In this document: positions 1 to 7,954 of the stretch, piece by piece
Position numbering within the stretch: position 1 is the first letter of the stretch
Layout: each line of letters opens with the position of its first letter
NCBI RefSeq assembly: GCF_017495225.1
Contig: NZ_JAFEIG010000014.1
Location: 1-64,000 of the forward strand
Direction: 5' to 3'
Length of the DNA stretch: 64,000 nt
From: Daejeonella sp.
GTDB taxonomy: Bacteria > Bacteroidota > Bacteroidia > Sphingobacteriales > Sphingobacteriaceae
Program-made: the position numbers and the translations under genes
The notes under the pieces: generated by a model
Database searches by the model: none
Told to the model about the DNA's origin: nothing
What the model saw: the letters and a program-made list of their open reading frames with translations, nothing else

Positions 1-184
1 TCTAGAGGGGGTAGGGGGAGGATTGATAATTAATATTCCTGCTAACCAGCTTCCAACCCCTTTTATTCCCCCGCGCGCGGGGGATACTGTACGCCTATCC
101 ACCCTTAGTAAATAATGTGTCTTTATCTCTGTTGCAATGCTTATCGTTGAGCATAGCCACTTTTAGAAGGTGCAGGTGATTGAA
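1..184. other. non-coding left edge with GC-rich palindrome
   Basis: No gene is visible here. The stretch holds a G-rich run at 5-22 and a perfect 16-bp palindrome at 68-83 made of five C, GCGCGC and five G, which stands out in this AT-rich sequence. It lies just past the 3' end of aroC, which is transcribed toward it. No U-tract follows the palindrome, so I do not call it an intrinsic terminator. Confidence 0.4.
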
Positions 185-1288
185 TTAAACCCTAACCACC
201 TTATCCCTCAACAAATGATCTGCTAATACCAAGGCAGCCATCGCTTCTACAATCGCAACGGCACGTGGAACCACACATGGATCATGGCGGCCTTTGCCTT
301 GCACATTGGAGCTATTACCTGCCGAATCAAGGCTTGGCTGACTTTGCATGATGGTTGCAACCGGTTTAAAGGCTACACGGAAACTAATATCCATCCCATT
401 GGAAATACCACCTTGAATACCACCCGAAAAATTTGTTAATGTTTTAAAGTTTTGAGCTTTTTGGCCTTCTGCTGGCGGAATAAAAAGATCGTTATGTTCT
501 GATCCTCGCATTTCTGAACCATCAAAACCAGATCCATAATCAAAACCATGTACGGCATTGATGCTCAACATGGCTTTTCCTAAATCCGCATGAAGCTTAT
601 CAAAGACAGGCTCTCCGAGTCCTACGGGACAGTTTTTAACGATGCAAGATATCTTACCTCCAATCGTATCACCCTCCAATCTGATGTTATCAATTAGTTC
701 GATCATTTGATTTGCCGTTGCCGGATCTGCACAACGTACAATATTGCTTTCGCGAATTTCAAGCAGTTCTGAAATTGAAATTTGTGCTAATTGGGGAGCA
801 TTGATAGTTCCAACAGCTGAAACATGACCAAATATTTCTATTCCATGATGTGCCAATAATAGCTTTGCAACTGCCCCTGCAGCCACTCTTGCGGCTGTTT
901 CGCGTGCAGATGATCTTCCACCACCTCGATGATCACGGTGACCATATTTTGCATCATATGTGTAATCCGCATGCGAAGGACGGTAGGCATCTTTAATGTG
1001 GGCATAGTCCTTTGAACGTTGATCTTCATTCGGAATAAGCATCGCAATAGGGGTTCCTGTAGTTTTCCCTTCAAAAACTCCAGAAAGTATTTGAACAGTA
1101 TCGCTTTCTTTTCTTTGAGTAGTAATTTTCGACTGACCTGGTTTGCGTTTATCTAATTCTGATTGAATGAAATCTAGGTCAAGCGTTAAATTTGAGGGGC
1201 AACCATCAATTATCACACCTATAGCGGTGCCATGTGATTCTCCAAATGTGGTGATGCGGAAAAGTTGTCCAAATGAATTGCCTGCCAT
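185..1288 (-). CDS. aroC: chorismate synthase
   Basis: This enzyme converts 5-enolpyruvylshikimate-3-phosphate to chorismate using reduced FMN, the last step of the shikimate pathway. The 367-residue length is normal for the family. Family signatures are visible: GESHG at residues 16-20, the RPSHADYTY...[10 protein letters not shown] block at about 103-132, and the C-terminal [13 protein letters not shown] segment. The ATG at 1288 is the only sensible start. It lies only about 10 bp downstream of a run of heptamer repeats that fills its 5' untranslated region. It is on the same strand as aroA but separated from it by 376 bp, so it may have its own promoter. Confidence 0.97.
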   Translation of the reverse strand: MAGNSFGQLFRITTFGESHGTAIGVIIDGCPSNLTLDLDFIQSELDKRKPGQSKITTQRKESDTVQILSGVFEGKTTGTPIAMLIPNEDQRSKDYAHIKDAYRPSHADYTYDAKYGHRDHRGGGRSSARETAARVAAGAVAKLLLAHHGIEIFGHVSAVGTINAPQLAQISISELLEIRESNIVRCADPATANQMIELIDNIRLEGDTIGGKISCIVKNCPVGLGEPVFDKLHADLGKAMLSINAVHGFDYGSGFDGSEMRGSEHNDLFIPPAEGQKAQNFKTLTNFSGGIQGGISNGMDISFRVAFKPVATIMQSQPSLDSAGNSSNVQGKGRHDPCVVPRAVAIVEAMAALVLADHLLRDKVVRV

Positions 1289-1297
1289 TTTTTTATT

Positions 1298-1328
1298 AGT
1301 TGTCAGTTGTCAGTTGTCGGTTGTCAGA
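1298..1328. repeat. TTGTCAG heptamer tandem array (copy 1)
   Basis: About four tandem copies of TTGTCAG (one variant, TTGTCGG) lie immediately upstream of the aroC start, in its 5' untranslated region. The reverse-complement form, CTGACAA, occurs in arrays at 1586-1676 and 22112-22142. Copies 1 and 2 face each other around 260 bp of non-coding DNA. Confidence 0.85.
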
Positions 1329-1585
1329 AACATAGGACATTGAACTCTCTGATGTTAATTTTATTATCAATTTATTTTCTAATGCTTTTATTAGTTCAAT
1401 GTTTTATAAGCAAAGATGCATTTATTTATAATTTAATTATTGTGTTTGTCTTTTTCCTTCCTTTTCAGGGATTTATTCGATTATGGTATTAAAATCTAAA
1501 TTAATAGCCCATCAATGAATATCAATCATCCAATATAAGTTTATTCATTAACTGACAACTCGTTTCAATTATAGATGTCGTTAGC
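1329..1585. other. non-coding spacer between two heptamer arrays
   Basis: This AT-rich stretch lies between the aroA stop and the aroC start. Short open frames here have no recognisable protein features. It is bracketed by inverted heptamer arrays. No convincing promoter or terminator was seen. Confidence 0.4.
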
Positions 1586-1676
1586 CTGACAACTGACAAC
1601 TGATAACCGACAACTGACAACTGATAACCAACAACTGATAACTTCCAACCGATAACTGCCAAAGCTAACTGCCAAC
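1586..1676. repeat. CTGACAA/CTGATAA heptamer array (copy 2)
   Basis: A degenerate tandem array of 7-bp units (CTGACAA, CTGATAA, CCGATAA and similar) runs up to and into the 3' end of aroA. The aroA stop codon (TAG on the minus strand, 1665-1667) is formed within the degenerate end of the array. Confidence 0.85.
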
Positions 1677-2906
1677 TCCTATCCCCGCTATCTCCAAATG
1701 TTTCCAAAAATCTGGATATGATTTTTCAACTACTAAATGATCTTCAATTTCTAGTTCTGGTAATACCATTGCTAAAGGTGCAAATGCCATTGCCATGCGA
1801 TGATCATCATAGGTGTTTACATATATTTTCTTGCTTAAATCTAATCCCGAACAATCTAATTTATAGGTCTGATTTTTCTCAATTAATTGTACTCCTATTT
1901 TAGAAAGCTCTGTCTGTAAGGCATTTACACGATCAGTCTCCTTTATTTTTAGTGTCTCTAGTCCAGTAAATAAAGCATTATGTCCTAATGCAGCACAACA
2001 TACAATTACAGTCTGTGCCAAATCTGGACATTCTTTAAAATCGAAAATTTTACGTTCTAACTTTTTAGCCTCCTTAATCAAAAGCACACCACCATCTTTA
2101 AATTGAGATGTGATTCCGAAGTTGGCCATAATTTCGGTGATTTTACTATCACCCTGAAGGCTATAGCCATTTAATCCCGGAAGGAATATTTGCGCTTCTT
2201 CAGATAGAGCTGCTAGGGCATACCAATAGGATGCGGCACTCCAATCGGGTTCGACACTAATTTCTGCTTCCTTGAATGCTTGACTTTCAATAATTATCTC
2301 ATTATCAATCCATTGGTGCCTAATTCCCGCTTGCTCCATCATCGCCAAAGTCATTTCAACATAAGGTTTTGATGTAAGTTCCCCCTCAATAATAAGCTTT
2401 AATCCCTGCTCTAATTTAGGGGCAATCAGCAATAGCGCCGAAATATATTGACTGCTGATATTTCCTTTAATCTTTACTTGATCGGTTTTTTGTTTTAGCG
2501 GACCACTAATCAATAGGGGAGGAAAGCCCTCATTTTCAGTGTATTGAATGTCGGCACCCAAGCTTTTTAATGCATCAACCAAAATCCCAATAGGACGTTG
2601 CTTCATACGTGCAGAACCTGTAAGCGTTATTGTCCCAGTTTGCAAAGAATAAAAAGCGGTTAAAAAGCGCATGGCAGTCCCTGCTGGACCAACATCAACA
2701 GTATTTGCCTGATTATTAGGTAATTGAAGGATATTTTTTAATGTTACTGTATCGGCAGCTTCAGAAATATTTAATACTTGAACTGCACCTTCGCTCAATG
2801 CTTCCATGATCAAAGCTCGGTTACTTTCGCTCTTTGATCCTGTAAGAGGGATGGTGCAATTCAATTGTTTTTGCCTAGTTGAAATAAGTATGCTTTTAGA
2901 ACTCAT
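1665..2906 (-). CDS. aroA: 3-phosphoshikimate 1-carboxyvinyltransferase (EPSP synthase)
   Basis: This enzyme transfers the enolpyruvyl group of PEP to shikimate-3-phosphate, the sixth shikimate step. Family features are GSKSESNRAL near residue 23 (substrate-binding Lys/Ser/Arg), GPAGTAMR near residue 73 (PEP-binding loop) and YDDHRMAMA near residue 365. The 413-residue length is slightly short for the family but complete. It starts five bases downstream of the DAHP synthase/chorismate mutase stop, so the two are co-transcribed. The last three residues (VGS) and the stop are encoded inside a heptamer repeat array, which suggests the repeat has overwritten the original 3' end. Confidence 0.96.
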   Translation of the reverse strand: MSSKSILISTRQKQLNCTIPLTGSKSESNRALIMEALSEGAVQVLNISEAADTVTLKNILQLPNNQANTVDVGPAGTAMRFLTAFYSLQTGTITLTGSARMKQRPIGILVDALKSLGADIQYTENEGFPPLLISGPLKQKTDQVKIKGNISSQYISALLLIAPKLEQGLKLIIEGELTSKPYVEMTLAMMEQAGIRHQWIDNEIIIESQAFKEAEISVEPDWSAASYWYALAALSEEAQIFLPGLNGYSLQGDSKITEIMANFGITSQFKDGGVLLIKEAKKLERKIFDFKECPDLAQTVIVCCAALGHNALFTGLETLKIKETDRVNALQTELSKIGVQLIEKNQTYKLDCSGLDLSKKIYVNTYDDHRMAMAFAPLAMVLPELEIEDHLVVEKSYPDFWKHLEIAGIGVGS

Positions 2907-2911
2907 GTTAA

Positions 2912-4012
2912 TTAAGCACCTTTTTTATCATTCATAATCTCGGTTTGTTTACGGATAGACTCGCTATGAATTAATTCTAACAATTTACCAGTAAAGTTTA
3001 GGTCGAGTTTTAATGCACTAGCAAAGCTGCTACGTTTATTCATGATTTGATCCCAACGGTTAACCTGAAGAATGGTTACTCCATTATCGCGTTTGTACTC
3101 ACCGATTTTTTGTACAACCTGCATTCTTTCAGCTAGTTTTTGGAGGATCTGATCATCAAGTTTATCAATATTTTCACGAAGATCAGCTAATTTATCAGTA
3201 AAATCTTTATCCTTTATTTCTGGCTTACGTAAAGTTAAAATATTCATTAAATCTGATAAAGCAGCAGGTGTAACTTGTTGTTTTGCGTCTGTCCATGCCA
3301 CAGAAGGATCTAAATGTGATTCAATCATCAATCCTTGCATGTCTAAATCTAGTGCTTTTTGAGCTACATATTGAATCAATTCACGATTCCCACAAATGTG
3401 ACTTGGGTCATTGATGATAGGAAGTTCAGGAGCTAACGTTTTTAATTGGATAGCTAATTCCCACATTGGTTCATTTCTGAAGGCTGTTTTTTCAAAAGAT
3501 GAAAAACCTCTGTGTATAGCTCCAAGTTTGGTGATTCCTGCATTATTGATACGCTCCAATGCACCAATCCATAATTGAATATCAGGATTTACCGGATTTT
3601 TTACCAATACTGGAACATCAACACCTTTTAATGCATCCGCAATTTCTTGTACGGTAAATGGATTTACTGTAGAGCGTGCACCCACCCAAAGAATGTCAAC
3701 GCCGGCAGCTAAAGCTTCTTCTACGTGCTTTGCATTGGCAACTTCCACCGCTGTAGGCAATCCAGTTTCCTCTTTTGCTCTTTTTAACCAAGTTAAACCG
3801 ATGCTTCCAATTCCTTCAAACTCTCCCGGACGAGTACGTGGCTTCCAAATTCCTGCTCTCAGGACGGATACTTTGCCAGTTTTAGCCAATAAATGAGCTG
3901 TAGCTAATAATTGATCTTCTGTTTCGGCACTACATGGTCCCGAAATTAATAGAGGTTCATTTTTTGTGTCTAACCAAGTGTTTAATGGTTGTAATTTTAA
4001 GTTTAATTTCAT
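2912..4012 (-). CDS. bifunctional DAHP synthase / chorismate mutase
   Basis: This is a two-domain fusion. Residues about 1-260 form a DAHP synthase of the short KDPG-synthase-like type: LLISGPCSAET near 22, RAGIWKPRTRPGEF near 53, NDPSHICG near 200. Residues about 270-360 form an AroQ-type chorismate mutase (LRENIDKLDDQILQKLAERM, then the EYKRDNG region). The protein therefore catalyses the entry step of the shikimate pathway and the branch step from chorismate to prephenate. It lies between pheA and aroA on the same strand, so attenuation at the pheA leader would also control it. In many Bacteroidota tyrA and an aminotransferase sit beside this gene; neither is adjacent here. Confidence 0.95.
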   Translation of the reverse strand: MKLNLKLQPLNTWLDTKNEPLLISGPCSAETEDQLLATAHLLAKTGKVSVLRAGIWKPRTRPGEFEGIGSIGLTWLKRAKEETGLPTAVEVANAKHVEEALAAGVDILWVGARSTVNPFTVQEIADALKGVDVPVLVKNPVNPDIQLWIGALERINNAGITKLGAIHRGFSSFEKTAFRNEPMWELAIQLKTLAPELPIINDPSHICGNRELIQYVAQKALDLDMQGLMIESHLDPSVAWTDAKQQVTPAALSDLMNILTLRKPEIKDKDFTDKLADLRENIDKLDDQILQKLAERMQVVQKIGEYKRDNGVTILQVNRWDQIMNKRSSFASALKLDLNFTGKLLELIHSESIRKQTEIMNDKKGA

Positions 4013-4082
4013 CTTGATAATTTAATTTTCCTCGTTCCAATTCCGAGATTCAATTTTTTAATTTATTTGTTTTTTTTAATGG

Positions 4083-4910
4083 TTAGACTTTGTCATTTTT
4101 CAGATACTCTCCCATAATTGTAAAGTTGACCGTATGTTTCAAAACTTTACGGATGGCAAGGTCATAATCTGATTGGTTTTTCCACTCGATATCAACGTAA
4201 AAATTGTACTCATTACGTTTGCCTAAAACGGGCATCGACTGGATTTTACTGAGGTTGATTTTGTGTTCAGAGAAAATATTGAGCACTTCGGCCAACGACC
4301 CAACCGAGTTTCCTACTTGAAAGCTAAGTGATGCCTTATTTGACTCCGTGCTTCCAATAGGCTTATCTGCAAGGATTAAAAAGCGTGTAAAGTTTTTCTT
4401 GTTCGACTCAATTCTGCGCTCCATCACTTGTAAATCATATAATTTTGCAGCTAATTGATTGGCAATTGCTACGGTGTCAGTCAAGTTTTCTTCTCTGATT
4501 TTCTTGGCACACGCAGCTGTATCACTACTTTCAATGACTTGTAAATGAGGAAATTCATCAAAGAAATCACTGCATTGGCGAATAGCTATAGGATGTGATT
4601 GCACGTATTTAATATCTTTAAATTTTACTCCCGGTAGGGCAAGCAAATGCAGTTGGATGGCTAAATAAACTTCACCTACAATGGTAAAATTGTATTCCCT
4701 GAGAAGCGTATAATTGGGTAATAAACTTCCGGCGATAGAGTTTTCAATGGCCATAACCACAAAATCGGCCTTTTTATTTTTTAGTTCTTCGCAGGTTTGT
4801 TTGAAAGAATTGCATTCAACGGCTTCGATGTCTGTTCCGAAAAATTTAAATGCTGCCTCCTCATGGAATGAAGCACGTATACCTTGAATTGCTACTCTCT
4901 TTTTTTGCAT
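4083..4910 (-). CDS. pheA: prephenate dehydratase
   Basis: This enzyme converts prephenate to phenylpyruvate, the committed step to phenylalanine. The 275 residues contain a periplasmic-binding-protein-like catalytic domain, with the KKNFTRF motif near residue 167 that carries the conserved Thr, and a C-terminal ACT domain from about residue 190. In the ACT domain the usual ESRP Phe-binding motif is replaced by IQSMP. There is no fused chorismate mutase; that activity is in the next gene. The ATG lies about 13 bp past the U-tract of the leader terminator, so transcription must read through that terminator to express it. Confidence 0.96.
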   Translation of the reverse strand: MQKKRVAIQGIRASFHEEAAFKFFGTDIEAVECNSFKQTCEELKNKKADFVVMAIENSIAGSLLPNYTLLREYNFTIVGEVYLAIQLHLLALPGVKFKDIKYVQSHPIAIRQCSDFFDEFPHLQVIESSDTAACAKKIREENLTDTVAIANQLAAKLYDLQVMERRIESNKKNFTRFLILADKPIGSTESNKASLSFQVGNSVGSLAEVLNIFSEHKINLSKIQSMPVLGKRNEYNFYVDIEWKNQSDYDLAIRKVLKHTVNFTIMGEYLKNDKV

Positions 4911-4923
4911 TTTGTTGTTAAAT

Positions 4924-4953
4924 AAAAAAGTCCCTGCGTTTTGGGCAGGGACT
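4924..4953 (-). terminator. attenuator terminator ahead of pheA
   Basis: On the minus strand a perfect 9-bp stem (AGTCCCTGC / GCAGGGACT, 7-nt loop) is followed by six T residues, forming a Rho-independent terminator between the leader peptide stop (4978) and the pheA start (4910). The 5' arm (4951-4945) can instead pair with GCGGGGA at 4997-4991, inside the leader coding region, with seven pairs including one G.U. That alternative pairing would be the antiterminator. Confidence 0.85.
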
Positions 4954-4977
4954 CTTTGCTAATTTCTATGTTAAGAT

Positions 4978-5049
4978 TTATTGCATATTCTCCCCGCTCT
5001 TACTTTTAAAGTAAAAATACGCGTAGTAATATGTGTTTAATTTTGTCAT
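4978..5049 (-). CDS. Tyr/Phe-rich leader peptide of the pheA operon attenuator
   Basis: A 23-codon ORF encodes a peptide with the core TYYYAYFYF (residues 6-14), giving five Tyr and two Phe in nine residues. It starts 12 bp past a Bacteroidota -7 box and ends 25 bp before a terminator hairpin. This is the layout of a ribosome-mediated attenuation leader: scarce Tyr-tRNA or Phe-tRNA would stall the ribosome on the aromatic run, leave the GCGGGGA segment free to pair with the terminator's 5' arm, and let polymerase read into pheA, the DAHP synthase/chorismate mutase gene and aroA. The mix of Tyr and Phe codons suggests the operon senses both end products. Confidence 0.85.
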   Translation of the reverse strand: MTKLNTYYYAYFYFKSKSGENMQ

Positions 5050-5060
5050 CCTTGTTTTTT

Positions 5061-5090
5061 CAAATGTAATACAAAATTTAATTCTGTCAA
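5061..5090 (-). promoter_or_regulatory. promoter of the pheA leader/operon
   Basis: On the minus strand TTG (5090-5088), a 19-bp spacer and TACATTTG (5068-5061) match the Bacteroidota -33/-7 consensus TTG-N19-21-TAnnTTTG. The predicted start of transcription is about 7 nt upstream of the leader ATG. The promoter lies just past the aroB stop, so pheA onward can be transcribed independently of aroB. Confidence 0.75.
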
Positions 5091-5093
5091 AAT

Positions 5094-6155
5094 TTAATTT
5101 TTAAAATTAGAATAAAAATCTAAACTCTCTATAATCTCCTCTTCGCTACAATAACTATCAAAATTGCAAGCTCCAATTTTACTTAATAATGAAAAGCTAA
5201 TTTTACCTGCCGTATTCTTTTTATCATTCTTCATGAGCTCAAGCAAATCGCTGTAGCTTGATTTAGCAACCTTGTAGGCAGGAAAAACAGATCTAATGGC
5301 TTCAATAATCTCACGTAATTCTTCCTTAGATAATTTATTCTTCTTAGCAGAAAGATAGGCTTCACAGATAAATCCGATAGCAATGGCCTCCCCATGTAAA
5401 AGAGGTTTTTTATCATGCTGAAGTGAATAACTCTCTACCGCATGACCAATGGTATGCCCAAAATTTAAAATTTTACGAATTCCCTTTTCAAAAGGATCGG
5501 CTTTTACGACTTCGTTTTTAATCTCAACAGAGCGGTAAATAATATCGGAATTAAGTCCGGCGGGTTTGATAAACTTTAATTTTTCAAACAAATCGGCATC
5601 ATAGATCAATCCGTGTTTAATGACCTCTGCATAGCCAGAACGTAGCTCTCGTGGATCTAGCGTGCTTAAAAAGGCATTGTGGATGAAAACCGCTTGAGGT
5701 TGAGTGAAAGTCCCGATGATATTTTTTACATTATCCATATCAATGCCCGTTTTTCCTCCTATAGAAGCATCTACTTGCGAAAGTAGGGTGGTAGGTACCT
5801 GCACAAAATCGATTCCGCGCTTAAAAGTAGAAGCTGCAAATCCGCCCATATCGGTAATTACTCCTCCGCCAAGGTTAATTAATATGCTATTTCTATCGGC
5901 ACCAAAGTCGAGTAACATTTTCCAAACCCCAATGCAGAAATCAATATTTTTATTTTCCTCTCCGGGAGTAACTTCAATCACATCGAATTCAATATCGCCC
6001 AAAGCATCCTGTAAAAGGGGTAAACAATGGATTTCAGTATTGCTATCTACCAAAACAAAAACTTTGCTATATTTTTTTTCGAGAAGAAAATGTTTTAATT
6101 CTTGGAGACTGTTCTCAAAAAAAACAGAATAATTGATGCTTTCTATCGCTTTCAT
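5094..6155 (-). CDS. aroB: 3-dehydroquinate synthase
   Basis: This NAD- and metal-dependent enzyme makes 3-dehydroquinate from DAHP, the second shikimate step. Visible motifs include GGGVITDMGGFAASTFKRG, PTTLLSQVDASIGGKTG with the substrate-site lysine, RSGYAEVIKHGLI, and the metal-ligand region LNFGHTIGHAVE and LLHGEAIAIG. I place the start at 6155 because that ATG overlaps the stop of the upstream S4 gene in an ATGA arrangement. An upstream in-frame codon at 6182 would overlap that gene by 31 bp. This gives 353 residues, normal for AroB. Confidence 0.96.
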   Translation of the reverse strand: MKAIESINYSVFFENSLQELKHFLLEKKYSKVFVLVDSNTEIHCLPLLQDALGDIEFDVIEVTPGEENKNIDFCIGVWKMLLDFGADRNSILINLGGGVITDMGGFAASTFKRGIDFVQVPTTLLSQVDASIGGKTGIDMDNVKNIIGTFTQPQAVFIHNAFLSTLDPRELRSGYAEVIKHGLIYDADLFEKLKFIKPAGLNSDIIYRSVEIKNEVVKADPFEKGIRKILNFGHTIGHAVESYSLQHDKKPLLHGEAIAIGFICEAYLSAKKNKLSKEELREIIEAIRSVFPAYKVAKSSYSDLLELMKNDKKNTAGKISFSLLSKIGACNFDSYCSEEEIIESLDFYSNFKN

Positions 6156-6358
6156 TTCACTTTTATTATTTGTCCGCGGCACTCCACCGTATCCCCAGAT
6201 TTTACCTTTAAACGCTTGCGGAAATCTACTTCACCATTGTATTTAACTTCACCATCCGCAACCAGCATTTGCGCTTCGCCACCACTTTGTGCAATGTTTG
6301 CTGCTTTGAGCAACTGAATCATGTGGATGAATTCTCCTTCTAATGTAAAATCTAGCAT
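6152..6358 (-). CDS. small S4-domain RNA-binding protein
   Basis: The 68-residue protein is almost entirely one S4 RNA-binding fold: IQLLKAANIAQSGGEAQMLVADGEVKYNGEV followed by a beta region ending GQIIKVK. It resembles the YbcJ/RqcP class of stand-alone S4 proteins that bind structured RNA or the ribosome. It overlaps the aroB start by 4 bp (ATGA), so the two are translationally coupled. The precise RNA target cannot be told from sequence. Confidence 0.85.
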   Translation of the reverse strand: MLDFTLEGEFIHMIQLLKAANIAQSGGEAQMLVADGEVKYNGEVDFRKRLKVKSGDTVECRGQIIKVK

Positions 6359-6408
6359 AGGGCAAACTTACAAATTTTAGCTTTCGTATGTAAATGTCTC
6401 AATATTTC

Positions 6409-6416
6409 TAACTTTG
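6409..6416 (+). promoter_or_regulatory. -7 box directly ahead of proline dehydrogenase
   Basis: TAACTTTG matches TAnnTTTG and ends only three bases before the proline dehydrogenase ATG at 6420. If used, transcription would begin at or next to the A of the start codon, giving a leaderless or near-leaderless mRNA. No good -33 TTG is visible. Confidence 0.4.
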
Positions 6417-6419
6417 CAC

Positions 6420-7613
6420 ATGCAAAAAATCGAGTTGAAGACTACAAATCTATCCTTTGATAATACAGAGAACGCTTTTGGCGGAAAAACAGACGCCGAA
6501 CTTAAGCGTGCTTATTGGCTTTTTAAATTAATAAGCATCAATTTCTTGACTAAAATTGGTCCGCCGATAACCAATTTAGCCCTAAATATTGGCTTACCTA
6601 TTAAATCTTTAATTAAAGCTACCATTTTCAAACATTTTTGTGGTGGTGAGAATATCAATGAATGTGAAGGTACAGTTAAGCAGCTTCATGAGGGAAGTGT
6701 AGGCTCCATTCTTGATTATTCGGTGGAAGGGGAGGAAGATGAGCCCGTTTTTGATGCAACTTGCCAAGAAATTATGAAGACTATCCAACATGCGGATGGT
6801 GATAATCGTATTCCTTTGACTGTTTTTAAGGCTACGGGACTCGGTAAATTTGCATTATTGGAGAAAATGGATGCCAAGCAAACTTTAGATGCGGAAGAAA
6901 GTGCAGCCTTTGAGCGATTCAAAAATAGAGTAGATCAAATTTGTAAGCTAGCACACGATTTAGATGTAAAAGTGATGATTGATGCCGAGGAAAGCTGGAT
7001 TCAAGATACAATTGATGCGGTGGCTTTAGAGATGATGCGCAAATACAATCAGAAAAAGGCCATTGTTTATAATACCTACCAATTATATAGACATGATAAA
7101 TTAGCTTCGCTTAAAGCGGATGCGGAAATTGCCAGCCAAGAAAAATTCTTAATGGGCGCTAAGTTAGTTAGGGGTGCCTACATGGAGAAAGAACGCAAAC
7201 GTGCTCTGAGCATGAATTACCCATCTCCAATTCAAGCAGATAAAGAATCTAGCGATCGTGATTATAATCTTGCATTACAATTTTGCATTGATAAAATTGA
7301 CTTGATTTCATTCGTTGCGGGTACGCATAATGAAGATAGCTGCCGTTTATTGGCCGAATTGCTTGATGAAAAGGCTATTCCTCATAACCATGAGCATGTT
7401 TATTTTTCACAGCTCTTGGGTATGAGTGATAATTTGAGCTTTAATTTATCTGCATTTGGCTATAATGTGGCTAAATATGTTCCCTACGGACCAGTAAAAG
7501 CGGTGATGCCTTATCTTTTCAGAAGGGCAGAAGAAAATACATCTGTTGCCGGACAAATGGGTAGAGAATTGCGTTTAATTGCGGTGGAGCTTAAGCGTAG
7601 GGGACTGAATTAG
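6420..7613 (+). CDS. proline dehydrogenase
   Basis: This FAD enzyme oxidises proline to pyrroline-5-carboxylate. The 397-residue protein is a stand-alone (non-PutA) proline dehydrogenase, with KLVRGAYMEKERKRA near residue 255 and the substrate-binding signature LFRRAEEN near residue 364. A TTG two codons upstream (6414) is in frame, but it lies inside a predicted -7 box, so the ATG at 6420 is preferred. It diverges from the S4-aroB pair. No P5C dehydrogenase is adjacent. Confidence 0.93.
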   Translation: MQKIELKTTNLSFDNTENAFGGKTDAELKRAYWLFKLISINFLTKIGPPITNLALNIGLPIKSLIKATIFKHFCGGENINECEGTVKQLHEGSVGSILDYSVEGEEDEPVFDATCQEIMKTIQHADGDNRIPLTVFKATGLGKFALLEKMDAKQTLDAEESAAFERFKNRVDQICKLAHDLDVKVMIDAEESWIQDTIDAVALEMMRKYNQKKAIVYNTYQLYRHDKLASLKADAEIASQEKFLMGAKLVRGAYMEKERKRALSMNYPSPIQADKESSDRDYNLALQFCIDKIDLISFVAGTHNEDSCRLLAELLDEKAIPHNHEHVYFSQLLGMSDNLSFNLSAFGYNVAKYVPYGPVKAVMPYLFRRAEENTSVAGQMGRELRLIAVELKRRGLN

Positions 7614-7624
7614 AATCGATTAGC

Positions 7625-7954
7625 TTAGAATTTTTCTTTCCCACTCAGGAGATCCCAAAACAAAATAAAGTCGGATGCAAGGCTATAAGCAGGGTATTTG
7701 AAGGTTGCGGGTTTGTTCTTCTCGAAGAAAAAATGTCCTACCCAAGCAAAACCATATCCCACAAAAGGGATGAGAATTAAAAGTCTTAAATCGTGGAAAA
7801 GTAGCGCAGCGGGAATGAGTAGAAGCACTAGCGAAGTGCCAATAAAATGTAAAATCCTACTTATAGAATTGCTATGTTCTTGAAGGTAAAGTGGATAAAA
7901 TTCTTTTAATGAGCTGATTCTTTTGTTTTCCATGTCTTCTGTTTTAATCTTCAT
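7625..7954 (-). CDS. Mpo1-like (DUF962) membrane protein
   Basis: The 109-residue protein carries FYPLYLQEHSN, LHFIGTSLVLLL, GYGFAWVGHFFFEKNKPATF and the ending LASDFILFWDLL, the layout of the DUF962/Mpo1 family. Yeast Mpo1 is an Fe(II) dioxygenase that alpha-oxidises 2-hydroxy fatty acids, and the histidines in HF(I)G and GHFFFEK are the likely metal ligands. Two to three membrane segments are visible. The ATG at 7954 overlaps the 3' end of the HAD gene by 11 bp; a second ATG at 7933 is also possible. Function by family only. Confidence 0.8.
   Translation of the reverse strand: MKIKTEDMENKRISSLKEFYPLYLQEHSNSISRILHFIGTSLVLLLIPAALLFHDLRLLILIPFVGYGFAWVGHFFFEKNKPATFKYPAYSLASDFILFWDLLSGKEKF

Noticed and set aside
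1522..1707. 61-codon minus-strand ORF with a repeating SVVGYQL pattern
   Set aside because: The periodic peptide is a direct translation of the heptamer repeat array and overlaps the aroA end; it is not a gene.
5704..6132. 142-codon plus-strand ORF opposite aroB
   Set aside because: It is a shadow of aroB on the other strand, with no protein features and no upstream signals.
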